Source: Chlorogloeopsis fritschii PCC 6912
GTDB lineage: Bacteria; Cyanobacteriota; Cyanobacteriia; Cyanobacteriales; Nostocaceae
Assembly: GCF_000317285.1 (NCBI RefSeq)
Contig: NZ_AJLN01000060.1
Coordinates: forward strand, 1 to 32,597
DNA: 32,597 nucleotides
Direction: 5' to 3'
Part shown: positions 1 through 6,081 of the stretch, in pieces
How the letters are laid out: each line of letters starts with the position of its first letter
Position numbering within the stretch: the first letter of the stretch is position 1
The notes under the pieces: generated by a model
Database searches by the model: none
Told to the model about the DNA's origin: nothing
What the model saw: only the letters and a program-made list of their open reading frames with translations
Position numbers and translations under genes: made by a program

Positions 1-239
1 GCTGACAACCAAGCCTCAAAACTTCTCCAGGTCTCTTCATCGCAATCCATACCAAGACTTCTACCAGAACTCACAAACTCCAAGACATCTCTGCGAATAT
101 TCTGTTTGGCCCCATCAGAGAAACAGTGCCAGTGCTTTTGCACCCAATCAATAGTTAAAGATGGCTCATAAGTCATCCTACCCATACAATATCTCAAAGC
201 AAAAAGTGCGATCGCACCTGTGTCAACATCTTGTTCCAT
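1..239 (-). CDS. Hypothetical protein, truncated by left window edge
   Basis: Reading leftward from the ATG at 239-237, the frame stays open for 79 codons to the window edge, so only the N-terminal part is visible. The protein starts MEQDVDTGAIALFALRY and is rich in Trp, Cys and charged residues. I see no signal peptide and no motif I can name. A HIP1 site lies near its start and is read as codons for G-A-I-A. It is divergent from the gene at 334, so the 94-base spacer should hold both promoters. The family is not recognised. The open frame and natural composition support a real gene. Confidence 0.6.
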   Translation of the reverse strand, partial: MEQDVDTGAIALFALRYCMGRMTYEPSLTIDWVQKHWHCFSDGAKQNIRRDVLEFVSSGRSLGMDCDEETWRSFEAWLS

Positions 240-333
240 ATTGTTTTTGTTTTGATTTTAGCGTTGCCGCGATCGCTGCTTTTGAAAATTTAGGTAATTT
301 TACGGTATACATAATATGTTGACCTAGAATATT

Positions 334-741
334 ATGGAAGTATCAAAAAACAAAAAACAAGGTTGCCAGAAGATGCTTAGAGCAATATTAGGAGTAGTAG
401 CGATCGTAGGCGTAGCAGGGACATTATTACCTAGCACGTTAGCAGAAAGATCTAGGTTAGAAGCTGAATATATAGGTACTGAGAATGGATTAGAGTTTCG
501 ATTAGACTCTAGGTCTGTACAACTTGATGACAATCATTTAGTAAACTTCACCTATTATTCTAATCGGAACAAAATAGAGGCTAAAACTACTTGGTGTACC
601 ACTAATCCGACCCCACTACTGGCGTTAGTGCATAACGGCAAACCATACCTAGCCAAAGTAGAGCCTGGAGCAGGGGTATCCATGCTTAATAGAGTGTGTC
701 AAATAGTACAAGATAACCCCGCTGCATCTGAACCCAACTAA
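334..741 (+). CDS. Small probable exported protein of unknown function
   Basis: 135 residues. Residues 14-38 form a signal-peptide-like stretch: a basic start, a hydrophobic core (AILGVVAIVGVAGTLL), then S-T-L-A before E38. Cleavage after Ala37 would leave a secreted or periplasmic domain of about 98 residues with two Cys (near 88 and 122) that could form a disulfide. ATG 373 (Met14) is an alternative start that would put the basic residue and hydrophobic core in the usual place; neither start has a strong ribosome binding site. The family is not recognised. Exported phage proteins sometimes block superinfection, but nothing here demonstrates that. Confidence 0.6.
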   Translation: MEVSKNKKQGCQKMLRAILGVVAIVGVAGTLLPSTLAERSRLEAEYIGTENGLEFRLDSRSVQLDDNHLVNFTYYSNRNKIEAKTTWCTTNPTPLLALVHNGKPYLAKVEPGAGVSMLNRVCQIVQDNPAASEPN

Positions 742-802
742 AATATCAACAACTTTACGCGATTTTAAAGATTCGATTCAGTTTTATAAACGGAGATGTT
801 AG

Positions 803-1237
803 ATGCTAGTTCTCAATATTTTGCCGCCAGAGCATAAAAAGAAAGAAGTGGAAGTGGTGTACCTAGAAACTTTGAGTAAAACCAATCTTCTAAAAAGATG
901 GCAAGAGGCGATCGCGTATCCCGATCGGTACATTGTGGCTGAAGCGGAATCGATGAGGGAGTTAATGGGAGATATCCCTGCCAGGGAACTAGTCACCTTA
1001 AATGAGTACCTAGAGGAGAAGAACATTGAATTAGACAAAGGCGAGTATCACCGACTCGCTACCCGTGTAACAGAACGTTACTTGAAAGAGTTTAAGGTAA
1101 AGCCCCGTGTGGTGGCTAGAGCTGACTCTAGGGGGCGGTTTATGAGGAAGTCTTCCGGGTACGAACAGGAGAATCTCTGGATTATCGATGAAGCGTTAAA
1201 ATCAACAACACATAAGGTTTTACCACATAAACCTTAA
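803..1237 (+). CDS. Hypothetical charged cytoplasmic protein
   Basis: 144 residues from ATG 803, with GGAG about 10 bases upstream (cggagatgttag). The protein is rich in Lys, Glu and Arg and predicted mostly helical, with no membrane segment. A basic patch near residues 95-120 (K-V-K-P-R, R-G-R-F-M-R-K) could bind nucleic acid, but no named domain is seen. It lies on the same strand as its neighbours, 61 bases after the exported protein. Function unknown. Confidence 0.6.
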   Translation: MLVLNILPPEHKKKEVEVVYLETLSKTNLLKRWQEAIAYPDRYIVAEAESMRELMGDIPARELVTLNEYLEEKNIELDKGEYHRLATRVTERYLKEFKVKPRVVARADSRGRFMRKSSGYEQENLWIIDEALKSTTHKVLPHKP

Positions 1238-1328
1238 AAGAATAATATTCATTTACAAATAAGTAAACAAAACCAAGTAAATACATAAAAATTCCCTAAT
1301 TGAAATGAACTCATATTCAATAGGAATT

Positions 1329-1454
1329 ATGTGGTACACGCAATCTGTAGTTGATTTTTTGTACAAACCTGATACAATTGTACTTAAAGGCAAACCCCGC
1401 CACCAGTTACAAGCTAGCGACGGGATATTAAATCTAGTACATATGTTATGTTGA
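1329..1454 (+). CDS. Small ORF (41 aa), overlaps the start of the next gene
   Basis: ATG at 1329 preceded by AGGA, stop TGA at 1452-1454. The stop overlaps the ATG (1448) of the next gene by seven bases, which suggests translational coupling. The peptide starts MWYTQSVVDFLYKP and ends L-V-H-M-L-C, with balanced composition and no membrane segment. It lies in what would otherwise be a 210-base gap. The DNA also contains GTACAA (1361-1366) and TTGTAC (1378-1383) as an inverted repeat, which could be an operator if the ORF is not real. Existence is uncertain. Confidence 0.4.
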   Translation: MWYTQSVVDFLYKPDTIVLKGKPRHQLQASDGILNLVHMLC

Positions 1455-2380
1455 TACTAGCACAGTGGAACGAAAAAAATCAAGAGTGGGAAGATTATCA
1501 AGAACCAGAAGAAAATACATCTTCCTTGCCCAAAAGCGATCGCTCTGTCTTCACTCCATCCTCCCCAATTCTTACAGCAGAGCACGTCAAAGCAGCGCGA
1601 GCAGAGCTTCGAGAGCAAATTAAGGTGCAAAACTTTACAAACAGCCGTCTTCTACAAATACTTGGTAGCATCAATTTCCACACGTATCATATTGCAACCG
1701 CTTGGGGTGCTCTAATTAAAGAAGTAGAGCACGAGGAAGACTCAAAAAATAAAGTAGTTACATATTATATCAACCGCGATCGCCTCCAAGAAATGCTCTA
1801 CACATCCGACCAAGGGGAGTTAGAAGGACAATTTGCATCTACCGAGGCATCAAAATACTTCAAACGATATTGGCCTCAAGCTTGTCACTCCCGAAGAATC
1901 TTTCGCTTGTGTCGTGATTTCTTCCGTTGCTTGGGAATAATGGATTGTGAACCTGGTATAGCTAGAACTCGCGAAATACCTGTAACCCGCCAAATCAACC
2001 TCAAACGTATGTTGATACTGTATGAGGTGGTAGAGGATGAGTTACGCGCCAGAGGCAAAGAAGACTTGTTGCCAAAACACAATGGTGCCAACGTCATTCG
2101 CATTTTTGATGCTGTGTTTGATGGTGTTGCCAAGTTCCGCCGCCCTGACTGGAAGTTTGACTTAGGGGCATACATCCACCAAGAGCAGCTAGACCACACA
2201 CCAAAGCGGGAAATCATCAAACCCCAAGTCTTCGTCCCCCCAACTCCCTGGAGAGAAATTGCTAGGCGCGCTGGCGTTGCTTTCTGCAAAGAAGTTGGAA
2301 GGTTTGTTCGCGCATTCCCCAATAGGTACGACTTGGAAAAATATTTGCAGCGAAGGCGAAGGGAGCTTGCGATCGCATAA
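1448..2380 (+). CDS. Hypothetical protein, 310 aa, basic C-terminus
   Basis: 310 residues starting MLILAQWNEKNQEW. The first 40 residues look disordered (Pro, Glu, Ser rich). Residues 45-220 look helical, with an Arg/Cys-rich patch near 148-160 (C-H-S-R-R-I-F-R-L-C-R). The C-terminus ends in a cluster of Arg (L-Q-R-R-R-R-E-L). Size and basic patches fit a DNA- or RNA-binding role such as replication, but no helicase, primase or nuclease motif is visible and I do not assign one. The TTGTCA palindrome at 2395 lies 15 bases past its stop. Confidence 0.6.
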   Translation: MLILAQWNEKNQEWEDYQEPEENTSSLPKSDRSVFTPSSPILTAEHVKAARAELREQIKVQNFTNSRLLQILGSINFHTYHIATAWGALIKEVEHEEDSKNKVVTYYINRDRLQEMLYTSDQGELEGQFASTEASKYFKRYWPQACHSRRIFRLCRDFFRCLGIMDCEPGIARTREIPVTRQINLKRMLILYEVVEDELRARGKEDLLPKHNGANVIRIFDAVFDGVAKFRRPDWKFDLGAYIHQEQLDHTPKREIIKPQVFVPPTPWREIARRAGVAFCKEVGRFVRAFPNRYDLEKYLQRRRRELAIA

Positions 2381-2394
2381 TGCTGGTACAGTAG

Positions 2395-2410
2395 TTGTCA
2401 ATATTGACAA
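2395..2410. promoter_or_regulatory. Palindromic operator, TTGTCA-ATAT-TGACAA
   Basis: A perfect 16-base palindrome just after the stop of the 310-aa gene and 20 bases before the -35 box of the next promoter. It matches the repeated TTGTCA-N4-TGACAA site found elsewhere in this window, so it is read as a regulator binding site and not as chance. Confidence 0.7.
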
Positions 2411-2429
2411 ATATTTCTTACCTAGTCTC

Positions 2430-2459
2430 TTGACAATAATTTGAATGGGCACTTAAAAT
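2430..2459 (+). promoter_or_regulatory. Sigma-70-type promoter for the 2511 gene
   Basis: TTGACA at 2430-2435 and TAAAAT at 2454-2459 are separated by 18 bases, close to consensus. Expected transcription start is near 2466, giving a leader of about 45 bases. The operator at 2395-2410 lies just upstream. Confidence 0.6.
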
Positions 2460-2510
2460 AATGATATGAAAACAAACGGGTCGCCGCCGATACGGGTGTA
2501 AAAGGTCAAA

Positions 2511-2966
2511 ATGGGAATCAAAGAATTAATCGCTGCTCACCTCAATACTTCCGCTTCACAAATCACCAAAGTTACCGAGTTATATAAGGTTTGGTGTGTA
2601 GTAGTTGCAGGTCGTCGCTCAAGATTTGTTTCCAAACTACAAGTATTAGGAGAAGAAATTAAATCTCTTTCTCCTATAACATGGACGCTCACGGCTCAAA
2701 TGCGCCGCCAAGAGGGTAAAAAGTGGGTGGCAAGAATTGATGGATTGTGCAAAGAATACGGTTTCAAGCGTACTTTTCTCTCTGCTCAATTCATTGAGTG
2801 GGGTAAATACGGCATGAAAAAGGCAGTATTTGAAATCCAAGAGCCGGGCTACTATCAAGATTCGGATGGAGATTACTTCCGCGTGTTCGTGAGTGGTAAT
2901 TCTTTAGATGCTGAATGTTGCTCAAAGTTAGAAGTACAAGCTCGGTTTGGTGTAGTAAAAGTTTAA
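2511..2966 (+). CDS. Hypothetical protein, 151 aa
   Basis: Starts at ATG 2511 behind aaaaggtcaaa, a weak ribosome binding site. The N-terminus reads MGIKELIAAHLNTSASQI and the rest is mixed alpha/beta with no membrane segment. Two Cys close together (D-A-E-C-C-S, near 136-137) are notable. No family is recognised. It has its own strong promoter at 2430-2459 with an operator-like palindrome upstream, so it may begin a transcription unit with the acidic gene at 3033. Confidence 0.6.
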   Translation: MGIKELIAAHLNTSASQITKVTELYKVWCVVVAGRRSRFVSKLQVLGEEIKSLSPITWTLTAQMRRQEGKKWVARIDGLCKEYGFKRTFLSAQFIEWGKYGMKKAVFEIQEPGYYQDSDGDYFRVFVSGNSLDAECCSKLEVQARFGVVKV

Positions 2967-3032
2967 TTCTAGGGGCTGGGTGCGACGCCATAAATCCGCA
3001 CAAACGTGTCTTCTACGAAAAGGATGTCAAAA

Positions 3033-3614
3033 ATGGTTTCTCAGCAAGAATATGATGCTGTTCGTCGTAATTTAGATCGCACTCGCGCACTCAAAAATGA
3101 GTGTCAAAGAGAATTAGCAATTTGGAAGAGATTAGCAGTTTCTGGTATTTCAATTACCGAAGAATATGGCGATCGCCTCATCAAGAAAATCAATCAATAT
3201 GCAGGGTCTACAGATTTTGATGATTTATCCCTACCTGCACAGTTAATGTGCGCGATCGCTTGGAGTAATTACCCCTCAGACGCATTTACAGATTTGGTAG
3301 ATGAAATTGAGAAATTCAGTCCTGATTTAGCCAAAATTATCAGCGATTGCGGAGTTAATTTCCGTGTATTAGGTAAGGGTGATAAGTGTAAAGCTTCAGG
3401 GTGGGAAATTCCTCATGTTTTATACATAGATACAGAGGAATGGTATGAGGACATTCCCAAAAGCGATCGTCTTTGGGATGAAGATGATGACTTGCGTGAG
3501 CAAATCGATGATGCTATTAACCAATATGCCAATGATTTGGTTGATGAAATCAAAGATGCTTTGCAAGAGGATTTTGATTTGAGTTTGCAAGAGTTATATC
3601 AGTTACTCAGGTGA
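3033..3614 (+). CDS. Hypothetical acidic protein, about 193 aa
   Basis: ATG 3033 is preferred because AAAGGA lies about nine bases upstream; GTG 3006 and ATG 3024 are in-frame alternatives. The N-terminal third is basic and helical. The last 55 residues are strongly acidic (S-D-R-L-W-D-E-D-D-D, then many Asp and Glu) and predicted helical. Such tails occur in DNA-mimic and anti-restriction proteins, but also in many unrelated proteins, so no function is assigned. The stop codon lies inside the left arm of the palindrome at 3611-3655. Confidence 0.6.
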   Translation: MVSQQEYDAVRRNLDRTRALKNECQRELAIWKRLAVSGISITEEYGDRLIKKINQYAGSTDFDDLSLPAQLMCAIAWSNYPSDAFTDLVDEIEKFSPDLAKIISDCGVNFRVLGKGDKCKASGWEIPHVLYIDTEEWYEDIPKSDRLWDEDDDLREQIDDAINQYANDLVDEIKDALQEDFDLSLQELYQLLR

Positions 3615-3655
3615 ACTACCTACACTGACCTGACGGTACAGTGTAGGTAGTTCAC
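3611..3655. repeat. Long perfect palindrome with 17-bp arms
   Basis: GTGAACTACCTACACTG at 3611-3627 and its exact reverse complement at 3639-3655 flank an 11-base loop. The left arm includes the stop codon of the upstream gene. The right arm directly abuts a tnpB-element relic. It could act as a terminator, an IS end hairpin or a dispersed palindrome. No T-run follows, so a simple intrinsic terminator is less likely. Confidence 0.75.
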
Positions 3656-3883
3656 TCGCAGTGACATCTTGTATTTATTATCTATAAATGTATTTGCGGT
3701 GCTGAGTTATGTCGTGATGAGAATGCTGCACTGAACATTTTGGCTAAGTCATTAAGAACGGTGGGGCACACCGGGATCTACGCTTGGGGACAGAACGACC
3801 TCTGTTTAGACTTGGAGACAAGTGTAAATAAGTCGGCTGGTTGAACCAAGAATTCCCCGACTTCAAGTCGGGGAGTGTCAAAA
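3656..3883 (+). mobile_element. Internally deleted relic of the tnpB element at 26500-27829
   Basis: Positions 3656-3683 match 26540-26567 (left end), and from 3684 the sequence matches 27630 onward (3' end of tnpB plus right end), with point differences. The 1,062 bases between are missing. The remaining frame still encodes the tail of a TnpB (I-C-G-A-E-L-C-R-D-E-N-A-A). The right end keeps the CCCCGACTTCAAGTCGGGG hairpin. It has no transposase and could only move in trans. The junction shows no obvious microhomology. Confidence 0.8.
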
Positions 3884-3962
3884 AGAACCTCCGGGAGCTT
3901 GGAAACCGCGTCTCTTTAGAGCGGGGCGGAAAAGCGACAATGCGGCTAAAGCCGCCGTATCT

Positions 3963-4397
3963 CTAGTGTCGGGCATGGTGCGGATCATTGATGTACGCCA
4001 TTACATGAGATGTGCTGACTTTTCCCGAAGTGTCGTAGAAATAACTGCGCGTCCAGAGCGAGGGAAGTGTCTTAAGATGCGTAAACTCATCTCTTAACAA
4101 CTTAGAACTGCGCCCCTTGAACGCTCTAGCAACCTCACAGATAGCAGTCTGCTCATCGTACTCTACAAGCAAGTGAACGTGGTCTGGGGCGATTTCTTTA
4201 GCCTTGATAATCCATTCCCGGTCATGAGCAACAGAGTCGAGGATTTCAGACAAGCGAGTTTTCACGTCTCCTACTAAAACAGGTTTTCTACGTTTGGGAA
4301 TCCAGACTAGATGAACCGTTGCCAGTCCTACAGAGTGGTTATTGTGCCGATACCCGATAGAATCTTTTCTCATTTTGTTTGGTTGATGGCTTGACAT
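3963..4397 (-). CDS. tnpA: IS200-type transposase TnpA (Y1 HUH)
   Basis: 144 residues, normal size for the family. The HUH motif is seen in P-D-H-V-H-L-L-V (His-Val-His). The single catalytic Tyr should lie in the C-terminal helix region (T-R-S-Y-F-Y-D-T-S-G-K-V-S, followed by V-M-A-Y-I-N). TnpA of this family cuts and rejoins single-stranded DNA at hairpin-marked ends without target duplication. The ATG at 4397 lies in the loop of a 9-bp inverted repeat; Met9 (MRKDSIGYRHN) is an alternative start closer to family N-termini. No frameshift is visible, so it may be active and could mobilise the nearby tnpB elements. Confidence 0.85.
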   Translation of the reverse strand: MSSHQPNKMRKDSIGYRHNNHSVGLATVHLVWIPKRRKPVLVGDVKTRLSEILDSVAHDREWIIKAKEIAPDHVHLLVEYDEQTAICEVARAFKGRSSKLLRDEFTHLKTLPSLWTRSYFYDTSGKVSTSHVMAYINDPHHARH

Positions 4398-4408
4398 TTA
4401 TCAACCAA
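4379..4408. repeat. Inverted repeat TTGGTTGAT / ATCAACCAA
   Basis: Perfect 9-bp arms (4379-4387 and 4400-4408) around a 12-base loop that contains the tnpA start codon. Probably a subterminal hairpin of the IS or a control on tnpA translation. Confidence 0.6.
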
Positions 4409-4467
4409 TATCTTATCGTTAGAAATGTAGACACTCAATCACTTATCAACCAAAAGGAGATCATACA

Positions 4468-4650
4468 ATGCGTTATTTCATTTGGCAGGTTCCTGGTCAA
4501 CTCAAATCGGAATGTCTCGCGACTGATAAAAGTTTTGAAGAACTTCGTGACTCCTTTTTTCATGAGGAGTACGGCTTAAGAGAGGTCGATGAAAAAGAGT
4601 ATAGAGAAGAGGTCGATTACAACAGTTCTTCTAGAAATCCCTGGAATTAA
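4468..4650 (+). CDS. Small hypothetical protein between the two IS genes
   Basis: 60 residues, starting MRYFIWQVPGQLKSEC and acidic in its second half. A strong ribosome binding site (AAGGAG, 4455-4460) precedes the ATG by seven bases, which supports translation. It lies between the divergent tnpA and tnpB, so it is either a passenger of a composite IS or a remnant of the interrupted phage region. No family is recognised and no membrane segment is seen. Confidence 0.5.
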   Translation: MRYFIWQVPGQLKSECLATDKSFEELRDSFFHEEYGLREVDEKEYREEVDYNSSSRNPWN

Positions 4651-4689
4651 CAATGCAATACGGATGCCAACAAAATCTGTTGCATCAGA

Positions 4690-5985
4690 AACCTCCGGGA
4701 GTTTGGCGACCCCGCGACTTTAGTCCGGGGTGGAAAAACGACACGGGTACTTCAGTGCCCGTGCTATAATAACTATGGATGCAATTATTCAGTCCTAAAT
4801 GCAAACTATATCCGTAAAATGTAAGCTTCAAGTCCCTGTAGAGTTGCGGTATGAAATTGACCGTACTTTGCAGGGATTTGCCGATGCTTGCAATCAGATA
4901 TTGAATACTGCAAAGGAGCATAAACAGTGGAACACAACCAAGCTTCATCACCTGTCTTATAAAACAGTGAGAGAGGATACTGGGTTGAGTTCCAACCACA
5001 TTTGCATGGCTATCCGGCGCGTAGTCGGTAATGTCAAAGCTGTAAAACAGATTCATAAATTTAGACCAACCTCGATTAGCCTGAATCAAAGAACATTTAG
5101 ATACTGGGAGGAAAAGCAAGAAGTAGGCATTACCTTGTCGAAGCGTCACAACTTTAAGTTGTCTATTGGTAATTATCAATTGGCTTTGCTGAAAGGACAA
5201 AACCCCACTGCGGCGACGCTTTGTAAATCCAAGAAAGGTGACTACTACATCAATATCTGTGTTGATTTGCCCACCGACCCCATGGGTAAAACACCAAAAG
5301 TAATTGGGGTTGATTTGGGTAGACGCGATATTGCTACCACTTCTACGGGTCAATCCTGGAGTGGTAAGCAGATTCAATCGGTTCGTGACCACTACAGCAA
5401 GGTCAGGGCGAACGTTCAAAGCAAACGCACTAGGAACTCTAGAAGACTTCTTAGAAGGCTCTCCGGCAGAGAACGCCGCTTTCAGGAATGGTTGAATCAC
5501 AACATTTCTAAGCAACTTGTTCAAGATGCAAAGCGCAGTAATTCCACTTTGGCTTTTGAAGATTTGACTAATATCAGAGAATCTCTCAATCAAAAGCCCA
5601 GAAGTAAGACTGAACGCCGCAGAACTAATAATTGGGCGTTCTACCAACTGCGTTTGTTTGTTGGATACAAGGCGAATATCGCTGGTGTCCCCGTTGTTTT
5701 TGTACCACCCGCCTATACATCTCAAAGCTGTTCCCGATGCGGAGGTATTCACCCAATCAAGGGTAAATCCTATCGCAACGGTAAAGTTTTTAAGTGTGGT
5801 CGTTGTGGCTTTGAACATGATGCTGATATAAATGCGGCTCTTAATATTGCTGCTTTGGGGAAGTCTGTAAGCCTTCCTGAAAGTCCGGGGGTGAGTTGTC
5901 AATTGCAGGGGCAAATGCCTCTGTTTCCGATATCTCAAATCTGAGGCTAAAGCCCCGTCTCTTTAGAGCGGGTAAGCTTACATAC
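4690..5985 (+). mobile_element. IS605-type element with tnpB only
   Basis: The left end (about 4690-4765) holds the hairpin-forming string CACGGGTACT/AGTGCCCGTG (one G-T pair) and a TATAAT -10 box just before tnpB. The right end (about 5945-5985) has a CCCGTCTCTTTAGAGCGGG hairpin. No tnpA inside these limits, so movement would rely on a TnpA in trans, for example the adjacent one. It lies directly downstream of the packaging operon, at the point where a portal gene would be expected. Ends approximate. Confidence 0.6.
4799..5944 (+). CDS. tnpB: TnpB RNA-guided nuclease (IS605 family)
   Basis: 381 residues. The RuvC-like triad is intact: Asp in V-I-G-V-D-L-G-R-R-D, Glu in L-A-F-E-D-L-T-N, and Asp in F-E-H-D-A-D-I-N-A-A. 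The zinc ribbon has C-S-R-C-G and C-G-R-C-G. N-terminal residues 1-120 fit the usual helical/beta region. TnpB proteins cut DNA using an omegaRNA made from the element's right end, which here would run through about 5985 with the guide just beyond. A 417-codon antisense frame overlaps it completely but has no family features. The two TnpBs in the window are clearly different in sequence, so they represent separate IS groups. Confidence 0.88.
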   Translation: MQTISVKCKLQVPVELRYEIDRTLQGFADACNQILNTAKEHKQWNTTKLHHLSYKTVREDTGLSSNHICMAIRRVVGNVKAVKQIHKFRPTSISLNQRTFRYWEEKQEVGITLSKRHNFKLSIGNYQLALLKGQNPTAATLCKSKKGDYYINICVDLPTDPMGKTPKVIGVDLGRRDIATTSTGQSWSGKQIQSVRDHYSKVRANVQSKRTRNSRRLLRRLSGRERRFQEWLNHNISKQLVQDAKRSNSTLAFEDLTNIRESLNQKPRSKTERRRTNNWAFYQLRLFVGYKANIAGVPVVFVPPAYTSQSCSRCGGIHPIKGKSYRNGKVFKCGRCGFEHDADINAALNIAALGKSVSLPESPGVSCQLQGQMPLFPISQI

Positions 5986-6081
5986 TCCCTCCCAGCACCT
6001 AGTCGGGGGTTTGTTGCTTTTGCCCTCGGCAAAGTCCCTAGAAGGGGGAGGCGCTGCCCCCATTAATCTTTGGTAGTCCAT
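5947..6081 (-). pseudogene. Possible truncated start of the gene after terL
   Basis: The ATG at 6081-6079 overlaps the terL stop codon (TGATG), the usual sign of coupling, and begins MDYQRLMGAAPPPSRDF. The frame runs 44 codons and ends inside the right end of the tnpB element. The IS may therefore have cut off the next late gene, where a portal protein is commonly found. Against this, the DNA at 6040-6065 is a GC-rich hairpin (GGGGGCAGCGCCTCCCCC on the minus strand) that might simply be a terminator or dispersed repeat. Weak call. Confidence 0.3.

Larger units (their letters stand above)
3885..4420 (-). mobile_element. IS200/IS605-type element carrying tnpA
   Basis: Surrounds the tnpA gene. 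The 3' flank (about 3893-3960) has subterminal hairpins, including CGTCTCTTTAGAGCGGG. That string recurs at the right end of the neighbouring tnpB element (about 5950), while the flank as a whole resembles that element's left end at 4690. With tnpA and tnpB divergent, 3893-5985 could be a single IS605-like composite; alternatively two related elements lie side by side. Exact ends are not determined. Confidence 0.5.

Noticed and set aside
1361-1383. GTACAA-N11-TTGTAC as an operator
   Set aside because: It falls in a plausible 41-codon ORF and is found once, so it may be chance.
1436-1449. LexA-like box AGTACATATGTTAT
   Set aside because: It has a mismatch to the cyanobacterial LexA consensus as I remember it and overlaps two start/stop signals; single occurrence.
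4391-4397. TTGACA in the tnpA start region as an operator
   Set aside because: No matching TTGTCA arm at N3 or N4; it is part of the IS.
4685-5938. 417-codon open frame antisense to tnpB
   Set aside because: It lies entirely within tnpB on the opposite strand, has no recognisable motif or ribosome binding site, and its Ser/Leu-rich text is typical of a shadow frame.
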